From Nitratidesulfovibrio sp. (GTDB taxonomy: Bacteria; Desulfobacterota; Desulfovibrionia; Desulfovibrionales; Desulfovibrionaceae): a stretch of DNA of 64,000 nt. Both the position numbers and the translations under genes were made by a program. Below are positions 1 to 7,744 of the stretch, piece after piece. Every line of letters starts with the position of its first letter. The stretch's first letter is position 1. Location of the stretch: the NCBI RefSeq assembly GCF_040373385.1, contig NZ_JBDXXH010000003.1, positions 372,001-436,000 of the forward strand, written 5' to 3'. The notes beneath the pieces were generated by a model. It saw nothing but the letters and a program-made list of their open reading frames with translations, did not search any database and was not told the origin of the DNA.

Positions 1-69
1 TGCCGAAACGGGCCGGGGTGAAGGCGCACGGGCCGACTGCGTGGCCGGGCCGGATGGGGTTGGTGCCGG

Positions 70-591
70 TCAGTTCTCGCCCAGGTGGTCCCACAGGTGT
101 TTCAGGGCGCGCACCAGCCCCTCGGCCCACTGGCCGGAAGCCATGGCGGGGCGCAGCCAGTCGTTTTCAAGGGTCTGGGCCAGGGTATCGCCGTAGGCCT
201 TGCGCAGCAGCGGGGGCAGTTCCACGATGACCTGCCCCTTGGCCGGGCACAGTCCCACGAACAGGGTCTGGGCGTCCAGCCGGGGCAGTTCCGGCGTGTC
301 GCGCCGGATGTGGATGAGCAGCTTTACCCCGTGCACTTCGCGGAAGGCGTCCACCAGTTCGCGCAGGGCCTTTTCCTGCGCATCGGCCAGCAGGTCCGCC
401 TCGTCCCACACGGCGGATGCCGCGCGCACGTCGGCCATGCGGCGTTCGGTGTTCGCCCAGAAGGCCCACGCCGTCAATGCGAACACGGCGATGAGCAGCA
501 TGGTGCGCAGAAAGAACTGGCCCGGCGTGTCGGCGTTGACCAGCGGCAGGCGCGGCTCGCCTCGTTCGCGCTTGGGAAAGCGGAGGAACAT
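70..591 (-). CDS. TPM-domain membrane-anchored protein
   Basis: This 173-residue protein has a short basic N-terminus and one hydrophobic segment at about residues 29-46, so it is probably anchored in the inner membrane. Residues ~85-170 resemble the TPM (YgcG/phosphatase-like) domain: a beta strand LLIHIRRDT, a strand around QVIVELPP, then an amphipathic C-terminal half ending in a helix. An AGAGGAG ribosome site precedes the ATG. It lies 113 bp downstream of the phosphomannomutase gene on the same strand and may be cotranscribed. The molecular role of this domain in bacteria is unclear, and I infer none. Bases 1-69 contain no gene start or end that I can support. Confidence 0.7.
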   Translation of the reverse strand: MFLRFPKRERGEPRLPLVNADTPGQFFLRTMLLIAVFALTAWAFWANTERRMADVRAASAVWDEADLLADAQEKALRELVDAFREVHGVKLLIHIRRDTPELPRLDAQTLFVGLCPAKGQVIVELPPLLRKAYGDTLAQTLENDWLRPAMASGQWAEGLVRALKHLWDHLGEN

Positions 592-704
592 GGATCAGGC
601 TCCTCTGAGCCGGCCCGTCTGGCTACGGGCCCGGCTGCCTGACTGGTGAGCCCGCCTGGCTGACCGGCAAGTCGGGCTGGCAGGGGCGAGCGGATGGACC
701 CGGA

Positions 705-2099
705 TCACGCGGTGGCGTTGGTGGCCGCGCGGGCCTCGGCTATCCAGGCGGTGAGCGGCGTTTCCACCAGCGCGCGGATTTCGGCCAGGCGCTCCGGCGT
801 TTCCGCCTCGAAGCGCAACACCAGCACCGGCTGGGTGTTCGAGGCGCGCACCAGGGCCCAGCCGTCTGGCCAGGTGATGCGCGCGCCGTCGATCTCGTTG
901 ACCTCGTACAGCGCGCGGAAGTGTTCCTGCGCACGGCGCACCACGGCAAATTTCAGTTCGTCCGGGCAGGGCATGTGCAGTTCGGGCGTGGCGTGCGAGG
1001 GCGGCCAGCCGGGCAGCGCCGTCAGCGGCACGTCGGATGCGGACAGGATGCGCAGCAGCAGGGCGGCGGCGTAGATGGCGTCGTCGAAGCCGTACCACCC
1101 TTCGTTGAAGAACATGTGTCCGCTCATCTCGCCCGCCAGCGGCGCGTTCACTTCCAGCATGCGGGCCTTCATCACCGAATGGCCGGTGATCCACATGGTG
1201 GGCTTGCCGCCGTGGGCCTCGATGTCGCGGAACAGGCGGTGCGAGCACTTCACGTCGCCCATCACCTCGCCCCCCGGCGTACGGGCCAGCAGGTCGCGCG
1301 CGAAGAGCGAGAGCAACTCGTCGCCGAACAGCAGGCGGCCTGCCGCGTCCACCGCGCCCAGACGGTCGGCGTCACCGTCAAGGCCAATGCCCAGGTCCGC
1401 GCCTTCGCTGGCCACGCGGGCCATCAGGTCGCGCATGTTGGCTTCCACCACCGGGTCGGGGTGGTGGTTGGGAAAGGCGCCGTCCGGGTCGCAGTACTGC
1501 TTGATGACGTCCGCGCCCAGGCGGCGCAGCAGTTCGGCGCACAGCTCGCCGCCCGCGCCGTTGCCGCCGTCCACCACCACCTTCAACGGGCCCTGGGCGC
1601 GCGGGGCCAGTTGCACCCGCTGCGTCACCGCCTCCATGTAGGCGGGCACGATATCCATGGAACAGCCCACGCCCTTGCCGGAGGCGAAGCGCCCGGCGGC
1701 GAAGATTTCGAAGATGCGCCGGATTTCGGTGGTATGGATGGTCGTCTGCCCGGCCCACACCTTGAAGCCGTTGTATTCCGGCGGGTTGTGGCTGGCGGTG
1801 ATCATGATGCCGCCCTGGCGGTCCAGGTGGCGCACGGCGAAGTACAAGAGGGGGGTGGGCACCATGCCCACGCTGACGACATCGATGCCGCAGGCGATGA
1901 GCCCGGCAGTGAGCGCGTCATGGTAGGCGGGGGAGCTGTGGCGGCAGTCGTGGCCCACCACGGCGGCGTTGATGCCGCGTTCCAGCAGGTAGGTGCCGCA
2001 GGCGCGCCCCAGGCGCTCCACCCATTCGGCGTCGAAGTCGGCATCGACGATGCCGCGGATGTCATACGCCCGGAATGGGCGGTCGGAAATCGGTTTCAT
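705..2099 (-). CDS. Phosphomannomutase / phosphoglucomutase
   Basis: A 464-residue alpha-D-phosphohexomutase of the AlgC/ManB type. It interconverts hexose 6-phosphate and 1-phosphate to feed sugar-nucleotide and polysaccharide synthesis. Visible motifs are the N-terminal FRAYDIRG, the phosphoserine loop TASHNPPEYNG at about residue 100, the metal loop GLDGDADR around residue 245, the sugar-binding loop GEMSGHMFF near 325, and a C-terminal phosphate-binding RASNTQP. The start is set at the ATG of MKPISDRPFRAYD because GGAG lies 7 nt upstream; an in-frame start 60 bp further upstream has no such support. Together with the manC and rfbC genes at 29.5-31.6 kb it could supply GDP-mannose. It is divergent from hflK. 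Confidence 0.95.
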   Translation of the reverse strand: MKPISDRPFRAYDIRGIVDADFDAEWVERLGRACGTYLLERGINAAVVGHDCRHSSPAYHDALTAGLIACGIDVVSVGMVPTPLLYFAVRHLDRQGGIMITASHNPPEYNGFKVWAGQTTIHTTEIRRIFEIFAAGRFASGKGVGCSMDIVPAYMEAVTQRVQLAPRAQGPLKVVVDGGNGAGGELCAELLRRLGADVIKQYCDPDGAFPNHHPDPVVEANMRDLMARVASEGADLGIGLDGDADRLGAVDAAGRLLFGDELLSLFARDLLARTPGGEVMGDVKCSHRLFRDIEAHGGKPTMWITGHSVMKARMLEVNAPLAGEMSGHMFFNEGWYGFDDAIYAAALLLRILSASDVPLTALPGWPPSHATPELHMPCPDELKFAVVRRAQEHFRALYEVNEIDGARITWPDGWALVRASNTQPVLVLRFEAETPERLAEIRALVETPLTAWIAEARAATNATA

Positions 2100-2182
2100 G
2101 GCTGCTCCGGCAGATGGGGTAAGGCCGTAAATTGGCGTCATGCCTTGACCGCACACCACATCTGCCCTATTTTTGAGGTATT

Positions 2183-3376
2183 ATGAACTGGGATTGGGAA
2201 AAACTGCAAGAAAAACGGCAGCGGCACTCCGGGTGGCGCGGAGGCTCCGGTGGTTCCGGCGGCTCCGGCGACGGGGACGACGGTGGTTCCGGCGGCTCGG
2301 GTGGTTCCGGTGGCTCTGGTGGCCCCGGAGGCCCCGGCGGTTGGGACGATCCCTCGGGACCGGACTTCGAGAAGCTCGGCGAAACCTTCCGCAAGTTCCG
2401 CGAATACCCCTTCCCTGCGGGGAAGGTGGTGGCGCTCGTGTTCGTCCTTTTATGGGCGGCATCGGGCGTGTACATCGTCGAGCCGGACGAACTGGGGGTT
2501 GTGCTGCGCTTTGGCCGCTACGACCGCACCGTGGAATCCGGCCCGCACTATCACCTGCCGTTTCCCGTTGAATCGGTGTACACCCCCAAGGTGACCCAGG
2601 TGCAGCGTGCCGAGGTGGGCTTTCGCTCGGTGGCGCAAGGCTCCTCGTTCCAGCAGGGGGGCGGGCGCATCGTGCCCGAGGAAGCTGCCATGCTTACGGG
2701 TGACGAAAACATCGTCAACGTGCAGTTCAGCATCCAGTACCAGATCAAGGACCCCGTCCAGTACCTGTTCAACGTCACCAACCCCACGGCGGTGGTGCGC
2801 AGCGCGGGCGAGGCCGCCATGCGCGAGGTCATCGGCAACAGCCGTATCGACGCCGCGCTTACCGACGGCAAGCAGCTGATCCAGAACGAGACGCTGACGC
2901 TGCTGCAGGATATCCTGGACATCTACCAGGTGGGCGTGCGCGTGCTGGCCGTTCAGATGCAGGACGTGCATCCGCCGAAAGAGGTCATCGACGCCTTCAA
3001 GGACGTGGCCAGTGCCCGAGAGGACAAGAGCCGCATCATCAACGAGGCCGAAGCCTACCAGAACGAAATTATCCCCCGCACCAGAGGCCTTGCCGCCGAG
3101 GTGATCAACCAGGCCGAGGCGTACCGTCAGGCACGCGTGCGCGAGGCGGAAGGCCAGGCCAGCCGCTTTCTGGCCGTGCTGAAGGAATACAACAAGGCCA
3201 AGGACGTGACCCGCAAGCGCCTGTACCTGGAGGCCATGGAAGAGGTGCTTTCCGCGCCCGGCATGGAAAAGATCGTCATTCCCGGCGAGGCGGGGGCGCG
3301 CATGCTGCCCTACCTGCCGCTGGACGGGGCACGGCCCCGTGGCGATGCGGGCGCGGCCCGCAAGGGGAGCGAATAG
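2183..3376 (+). CDS. hflK: HflK, membrane protease modulator subunit
   Basis: A 397-residue SPFH/prohibitin-family protein that, with HflC, forms the complex controlling the FtsH protease at the inner membrane. The order is: a strongly Gly/Ser-rich cytoplasmic N-terminus (residues ~15-55, built of GGSGGSGG-type repeats), one transmembrane helix at about residues 80-95, then the SPFH domain (VEPDELGVVLRFGRYD, GDENIVNVQFSIQYQIKDP) and a coiled-coil region with EAEAYQNEIIPRTRG. The ATG follows GAGGTATT. hflC starts one base after its stop, so the two form an operon. The N-terminal repeat is longer and poorer in Pro/Asn than in enterobacterial HflK, which is a point of variability rather than function. 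Confidence 0.97.
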   Translation: MNWDWEKLQEKRQRHSGWRGGSGGSGGSGDGDDGGSGGSGGSGGSGGPGGPGGWDDPSGPDFEKLGETFRKFREYPFPAGKVVALVFVLLWAASGVYIVEPDELGVVLRFGRYDRTVESGPHYHLPFPVESVYTPKVTQVQRAEVGFRSVAQGSSFQQGGGRIVPEEAAMLTGDENIVNVQFSIQYQIKDPVQYLFNVTNPTAVVRSAGEAAMREVIGNSRIDAALTDGKQLIQNETLTLLQDILDIYQVGVRVLAVQMQDVHPPKEVIDAFKDVASAREDKSRIINEAEAYQNEIIPRTRGLAAEVINQAEAYRQARVREAEGQASRFLAVLKEYNKAKDVTRKRLYLEAMEEVLSAPGMEKIVIPGEAGARMLPYLPLDGARPRGDAGAARKGSE

Positions 3377-3377
3377 C

Positions 3378-4232
3378 ATGGACCGTCGTACCATAACCGT
3401 GCTCATCGCCCTTGCCGCGCTGCTGGTCATGGGCAGCCAGTGCATGTACAGCGTGCACCAGACCCAGAAGGCCATCGTGCTGCAACTGGGCGAACCCGTG
3501 GGCGGCGTGGTGGCCCCGGGCCTGCACTTCAAGCTGCCGTTCGTCCAGAACGTGGTGTACTTCGACTCGCGCATCCTGGACTACGATGCCCGCTCGGCAG
3601 AGGCCCTGACCAGCGACAAGAAGGCCATCGTGCTGGACAACTACGCCCGCTGGCGCATCACCGACCCGCTGACCTTCTACCGCACCGTGCGCACCATTCC
3701 CGGCGCCCAGGCCCGCCTGGACGATACCGTGTATTCGCAGTTGCGCGTCTTTGTGGGGCGCAACACCCTGACCGAGGTGGTTTCGTCCAAGCGCGCCGAG
3801 ATCATGGGCGCGGTGACGGCCCGCACCTCTGAACTGCTGCGCGAGTACGGCATGGAGATCATCGACGTGCGCATCAAGCGCACCGACCTGCCCACGGAGA
3901 ACCAGCGCGCCATCTTCGGCCGCATGCGCGCCGAACGCGAGCGCCAGGCCAAGCAGTACCGCTCGGAAGGCCAGGAGGAATCGACCAAGATTCGCTCTAC
4001 CGCCGACCGCGAGCGTACCGTGCTGATGGCCGAGGCCACCCGCAAGTCCGAGATACTGCGGGGCGAAGGCGATGCCGACGCCGCCCGGATATTCTCCGAG
4101 GCGCTTTCGCAGTCGCCGGAGTTCTACGACTTCCAGCGCAGTCTGGATGCCTACCGCAAGGTGTTCCGCGACAACACGCGCATCATTCTCACCCCCACGG
4201 ATCCGTTCCTGAAACAATTCCAGGGCAGATAG
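3378..4232 (+). CDS. hflC: HflC, membrane protease modulator subunit
   Basis: A 284-residue SPFH-family partner of HflK. It has an N-terminal membrane anchor (residues 6-22, ITVLIALAALLVMGSQC), the motif VHQTQKAIVLQLGEPVGGVV, then the prohibitin-like domain and a coiled coil (MRAERERQAKQYRSEGQEE). The C-terminus has DFQRSLDAYRKVF, typical of HflC. The ATG at 3378 is chosen because it lies one base after the hflK stop with AGGGGAGC about 8 nt upstream; an upstream in-frame start would overlap hflK by 39 bp. Two bases after its stop codon begins a pair of operator-like palindromes that probably belong to the next gene. Confidence 0.97.
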   Translation: MDRRTITVLIALAALLVMGSQCMYSVHQTQKAIVLQLGEPVGGVVAPGLHFKLPFVQNVVYFDSRILDYDARSAEALTSDKKAIVLDNYARWRITDPLTFYRTVRTIPGAQARLDDTVYSQLRVFVGRNTLTEVVSSKRAEIMGAVTARTSELLREYGMEIIDVRIKRTDLPTENQRAIFGRMRAERERQAKQYRSEGQEESTKIRSTADRERTVLMAEATRKSEILRGEGDADAARIFSEALSQSPEFYDFQRSLDAYRKVFRDNTRIILTPTDPFLKQFQGR

Positions 4233-4233
4233 C

Positions 4234-4278
4234 GTAACATTGTTACACTTCCTGCGTAAGCGCGGTGTAACATGTTAC
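4234..4278. promoter_or_regulatory. Two GTAACA/TGTTAC palindromes, probable operators
   Basis: A 13-bp palindrome GTAACA-T-TGTTAC lies at 4234-4246 and a 12-bp palindrome GTAACATGTTAC at 4267-4278. The left edges are 33 bp apart, about three helical turns, which fits cooperative binding by a dimeric repressor. They start just after hflC and lie about 340 bp upstream of the CI/S24-type repressor gene. Autoregulation by that repressor is an inference from location. The remaining gap up to 4617 contains no supported gene. Confidence 0.55.
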
Positions 4279-4617
4279 GCACTGTCGACCGGATACCGGA
4301 AAGCGCGTTGCGCTATACAGGGTGCTACCCCAAGGAATCATGGGGCCTATTCATTGATGGCACCGTTCTTGTACTGCTCTGGGCCGTAACGACCCGGAAC
4401 GCGGGCGGCAATGAGCGACGCAACGTTGCCGATGCGGTGCAGCCATTTGGTGGCGAGCGCCTGCATCATGGCATTGACGTGTCGCTCGTTCCGTGCGAGG
4501 CAACACTGCAACGACGCGCCGCAATCGTCAGGAATGCGGGGTGCGTACGCACCGGGGGCCGGTTTCCGTCGCGCCGGTCGCGGCCGTGAGGCCGTAATTC
4601 TTGAATGGGAGAACACC

Positions 4618-5313
4618 GTGTCCACCTTTGAAGAAGTCTTTGAACGTATCAAACTGGCCACCAATACGCGTACGCAGGTGGAGCTTGCCGAGGTACTCGA
4701 CATCCGGCAATCCAGCATTTCCGACGCCAAACGCCGCAATTCGGTGCCCTCCGACTGGTACATGAAGCTGTTCGAGAAGTTCGGCCTGAACCCCGACTGG
4801 CTCAAGAAGGCCTCTGGTCCCATGTACCTGCGTACCGAGCAGGGCTACCAGCCCCTGGACGCCCCGGCAGCGGGCATGGTGCTGGAGGATCCGGCCCGCT
4901 ACGGCGACCCGGATGCCAAGAGCAGCGTGGTTACCGTGCATTCCATGCATTGCGAGGTCACGGACCAGGGCGGTGGCCCATTGAAGGGCATCGGCAAGCT
5001 GTCCGTGCCGCAGTCGTATTCCGGCCCCTCCGTGCAGGTGGTGCGCATGGATGCTTCGAGCATGGAGCCGCTGGTGCGCAAGGGTGCCTACGTGGGCATG
5101 GATACGGCACAGAAGAATGTGGTCTCTGGCGAACTGTACGGCGTGTACGTTCCTTACGAGGGCGTGGCGCTGAAACGCATCTTCCTTGATGCGGAAAAGG
5201 CCCGCTTCGTGCTGCGTTCCGAAAATCCCGCCCACCCCGAACAATACCTGCCCGTGGACAAGCATGCGGAACGCATCGTTGGTCGCGTGGCCTGGGTGCT
5301 GCAACGTTTCTGA
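4618..5313 (+). CDS. CI-type HTH repressor with S24 peptidase-like domain
   Basis: A 231-residue regulator. Residues 1-65 resemble the phage CI-type helix-turn-helix (FEEVFERIKLATNTRTQVEL, then SSISDAKRRNSVPSDWYMKLF and NPDWL). The C-terminal ~110 residues resemble a LexA/S24 peptidase domain: a Ser in DASSMEPLVRKGAYV and a Lys in GVALKRIF could form the catalytic dyad. An Ala-Gly in the linker (PAAGM, residue ~85) could be the self-cleavage site. The GTG start is chosen for GGGAG at 8 nt; a longer in-frame version adds about 69 unconvincing residues. No other phage genes are nearby, so this is probably a domesticated stress-type regulator. A similar HTH occurs at the C-terminus of the PAS protein at 35631-37448. 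Confidence 0.85.
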   Translation: MSTFEEVFERIKLATNTRTQVELAEVLDIRQSSISDAKRRNSVPSDWYMKLFEKFGLNPDWLKKASGPMYLRTEQGYQPLDAPAAGMVLEDPARYGDPDAKSSVVTVHSMHCEVTDQGGGPLKGIGKLSVPQSYSGPSVQVVRMDASSMEPLVRKGAYVGMDTAQKNVVSGELYGVYVPYEGVALKRIFLDAEKARFVLRSENPAHPEQYLPVDKHAERIVGRVAWVLQRF

Positions 5314-5374
5314 TCGCGTTCGCGCAGCCGCGTGAGACTCGCGGAGCGCGAAACATGATAGGACCACTCCGAAA

Positions 5375-5411
5375 GGGCCGTGCCGCGAAAGCGGCGCGGC
5401 CCCGTTTTTTG
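5375..5411 (+). terminator. Rho-independent terminator of the repressor gene
   Basis: A 12-bp GC-rich stem (5375-5386 with 5391-5402), a GAAA tetraloop and a run of six T follow the repressor gene by about 60 bp. Most of the gap to the next gene at 5581 shows nothing else. Confidence 0.88.
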
Positions 5412-5580
5412 TGCCGAAATGGGGGAAAACCGGTAGGGGCAGGGGGTATCACGCACTCGATACCTTGCGCTGAATGTCGAAACGGGGCATAGGCTGTCAT
5501 AAGTAGGCAAGGCGCGCGCGTTATCGCAGTGCCCGTGCCAAGGCCCCGTCGCAAACCCACCATCGCTGCGGAAAGTGCCC

Positions 5581-7497
5581 ATGACCCAACAGCCGCCTTT
5601 TCCGGAATCGTCCCGCCCATCGATCGTCATCGTCGATGACGAGCAGATCGTGGCACTGGACATCCGGCGCACTCTGGAGCGGCTGGGGTATGCCGTGCCT
5701 GCCATGGCCGCCGACGGGGAAGAGGCCGTGCGCATGGCGGGCGAACTGCGCCCCGACCTCGTGCTGATGGATATCCGCCTGCGCGGCCCCATGGACGGCA
5801 TAGAGGCGGCGGGGCGCATCGCCGCGCAATACGGGGTGCCGGTGGTGTTTCTGACGGCCTTTTCCGATGCGGCCACCCTGGAGCGGGCCAAGGCGTGCGG
5901 GCCGTTCGGCTTTCTGGTGAAGCCCTTCGAAGAGCGCGAACTGCATTCCACCATCGAGGTGGCCCTGCTGAAACACCGCGCCGTGCGCGACCTGGACGAG
6001 GCCCGGCGCACCGCCGAGAACGCCAGCATCGCCAAAAGTGCCTTTCTGGCAGGCATGAGCCACGAGATACGCAATTCGCTCAACGGCATCCTGGGCATGA
6101 CCGACCTTGCGCTGGAGTCTGCCGAGGACGAGGAACAGCGTGACCACCTGGTCACCGTGCTGGAATCTGCAGAGACGCTGCTGGCCCTGCTCAATGATGT
6201 CTTGGATTTTTCACGGCTGGAGGCGCGGCAGATACGCCTTGTGGAACGCCCCTTCGAGCCCGCCTCCGTGGTGCGCAAGGTAATGCGTTCCGTGCAGTCG
6301 GAAGCGGCGCGGCGCGGCCTTGCCCTGTCGTGGCGGGTGGCGCCGGAGATTCCCCCCGTGCTGGCGGGCGACCAGGTGCGGCTGACCCAGGTACTGGCCA
6401 ACCTTGTGGGCAACGCGGTGAAGTTCACCCATGCGGGCGTGGTCTCGGTGGAGGTCGCGCCGGTGCCCTCGCCGCCGAGCCTGTTCGAATCGTTGTTTCC
6501 CCCCGGCGAGCCAGGCGGCGCCACGCTGCTGTTCACGGTGCGCGACACCGGCATCGGCATCGCCGAGGACCGGCTGGAATCCATTTTCGAGCTATACACC
6601 CAAGCCTCCGACGACACCGGGGCCACCTATGGCGGTTCGGGCCTTGGCCTGTCCATCTGTCGCCAGTTGGTGAGCATGATGGGCGGCAGCATCTGGGCCC
6701 GCAGCCTGCCGGGGGTCGGCAGTTCGTTCCATTTCACCTGCCGACTGCGGCCCGCTCCCGCCCCCCAGGCCGAAGTGGAGACGGCATTGCAGGAGCGCGA
6801 GCCAACTGCGCCCCGAACCTTCAGTGACGCCAATGCCTCCGCTCCCGGTGCGCCCGGTGGTTCCAGTGCTCCGGTGACGCCCGGCGGGTCCGGTGGCCCT
6901 GCATCGGGCGGGACCGATCCGCGCCTTCTGGCGGGCAGGGGGGCGTCCGCCATGCCCGGTGCGTTGGCCCGGCTGCTCGACCCGGCTCCGGCGGCACCGC
7001 CTTTGCCGCCCCTGGGGGCACCGCCTGCCCACCCTGCCGCGCGGCCCGCGCCGCAGCACACCCATCAGACCGTACCCCAATCCGACGAACCGGCGGGCCG
7101 TTCGCTGCACGTGCTGGTGGCCGACGACAGCGAGGTGGCCCGCACCATCGCCGCGCGCCTGCTGCAACGGCGCGGACATACCTGCGCCACGGCTCAGGAT
7201 GGCGTGGAAGCCCTGACCCGGCTTGCGGCGGAACGCTTCGACCTGGTGCTGCTGAACATGGAGATGCCGCGCATGAACGGTTTCGAGACGCTGCGCCGCA
7301 TCCGCAATTCCATGCATCCCGGCGTCAGTCCGGCCCTGCCCGTGGTGGCCATGACGGCGCATGCCCTGGCGGGCGACCGCGACCGCATGCTGGCCGCAGG
7401 CATGGACGGCTACGTGGCCAAGCCCATCCAGCCCGTGGCCTTTCACGAGGAGATCGAGCGGGTGGCGCGTCTGGCCGGGCTGGTGCGACACGGTTGA
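5581..7497 (+). CDS. Hybrid histidine kinase, REC-HisKA-HATPase-REC
   Basis: A 638-residue cytoplasmic signalling protein with no membrane segment. Order: receiver domain (residues ~15-130, acceptor Asp64 in LVLMDIRLRG), HisKA with His161 in MSHEIRNSLNG, HATPase with the N box NLVGNAVKF and G boxes DTGIGIAED and GGSGLGLSI, a Pro/Ala/Gly-rich linker (~400-505), and a second receiver from ~507. In this last receiver the phosphoacceptor position is Asn559 (LLNMEMPRMNG) instead of Asp, so it is probably not phosphorylated in the usual way. The ATG at 5581 has GGAAAG just upstream and is preferred over a GTG six bases earlier. The gene stands alone; its input is probably a kinase acting on the N-terminal receiver. 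Confidence 0.92.
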   Translation: MTQQPPFPESSRPSIVIVDDEQIVALDIRRTLERLGYAVPAMAADGEEAVRMAGELRPDLVLMDIRLRGPMDGIEAAGRIAAQYGVPVVFLTAFSDAATLERAKACGPFGFLVKPFEERELHSTIEVALLKHRAVRDLDEARRTAENASIAKSAFLAGMSHEIRNSLNGILGMTDLALESAEDEEQRDHLVTVLESAETLLALLNDVLDFSRLEARQIRLVERPFEPASVVRKVMRSVQSEAARRGLALSWRVAPEIPPVLAGDQVRLTQVLANLVGNAVKFTHAGVVSVEVAPVPSPPSLFESLFPPGEPGGATLLFTVRDTGIGIAEDRLESIFELYTQASDDTGATYGGSGLGLSICRQLVSMMGGSIWARSLPGVGSSFHFTCRLRPAPAPQAEVETALQEREPTAPRTFSDANASAPGAPGGSSAPVTPGGSGGPASGGTDPRLLAGRGASAMPGALARLLDPAPAAPPLPPLGAPPAHPAARPAPQHTHQTVPQSDEPAGRSLHVLVADDSEVARTIAARLLQRRGHTCATAQDGVEALTRLAAERFDLVLLNMEMPRMNGFETLRRIRNSMHPGVSPALPVVAMTAHALAGDRDRMLAAGMDGYVAKPIQPVAFHEEIERVARLAGLVRHG

Positions 7498-7744
7498 GCC
7501 AGCGCCTGTTTCGCCGCGCCCTCGCCCCGTGTCCTCCGGGTCCGGAGGTCCTCATGCCTCCCACCCGTTCCGTATTCCCCCCCCTCCCGCTCCTGGCAGC
7601 ACCCCTGTCGGACTGCCGCCCCAACGGGTTTTTCGCTGCGCCGGGCCTGTTGCAGGCAGTCGGCATGTGCGAATGCGCACGGTTTTGCCCTTCGGAATTA
7701 GGTTTTGACGCTGTGTGCGAAAAGGAACACTATGCGGCATCATC

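Noticed and set aside
2145..2173. TTGACC-N17-TATTTT promoter just upstream of hflK
   Set aside because: The predicted transcript start would fall at about 2180, behind the GAGG ribosome site of hflK (ATG at 2183), so this layout conflicts with normal translation.
4358..4373. Sigma-54-like TGGCACC-N4-TTGTA upstream of the CI-type gene
   Set aside because: The -12 GC is replaced by GT, no activator site is evident, and the gene type does not suggest sigma-54 control.
4618..5313. Prophage remnant
   Set aside because: The CI/S24-type gene is alone, between housekeeping and signalling genes, with no integrase, structural or lysis genes around it.
5526..5540. Minus-strand TGGCACG-N4-CTGC
   Set aside because: One conserved base is wrong, and it points into a region with no minus-strand gene.
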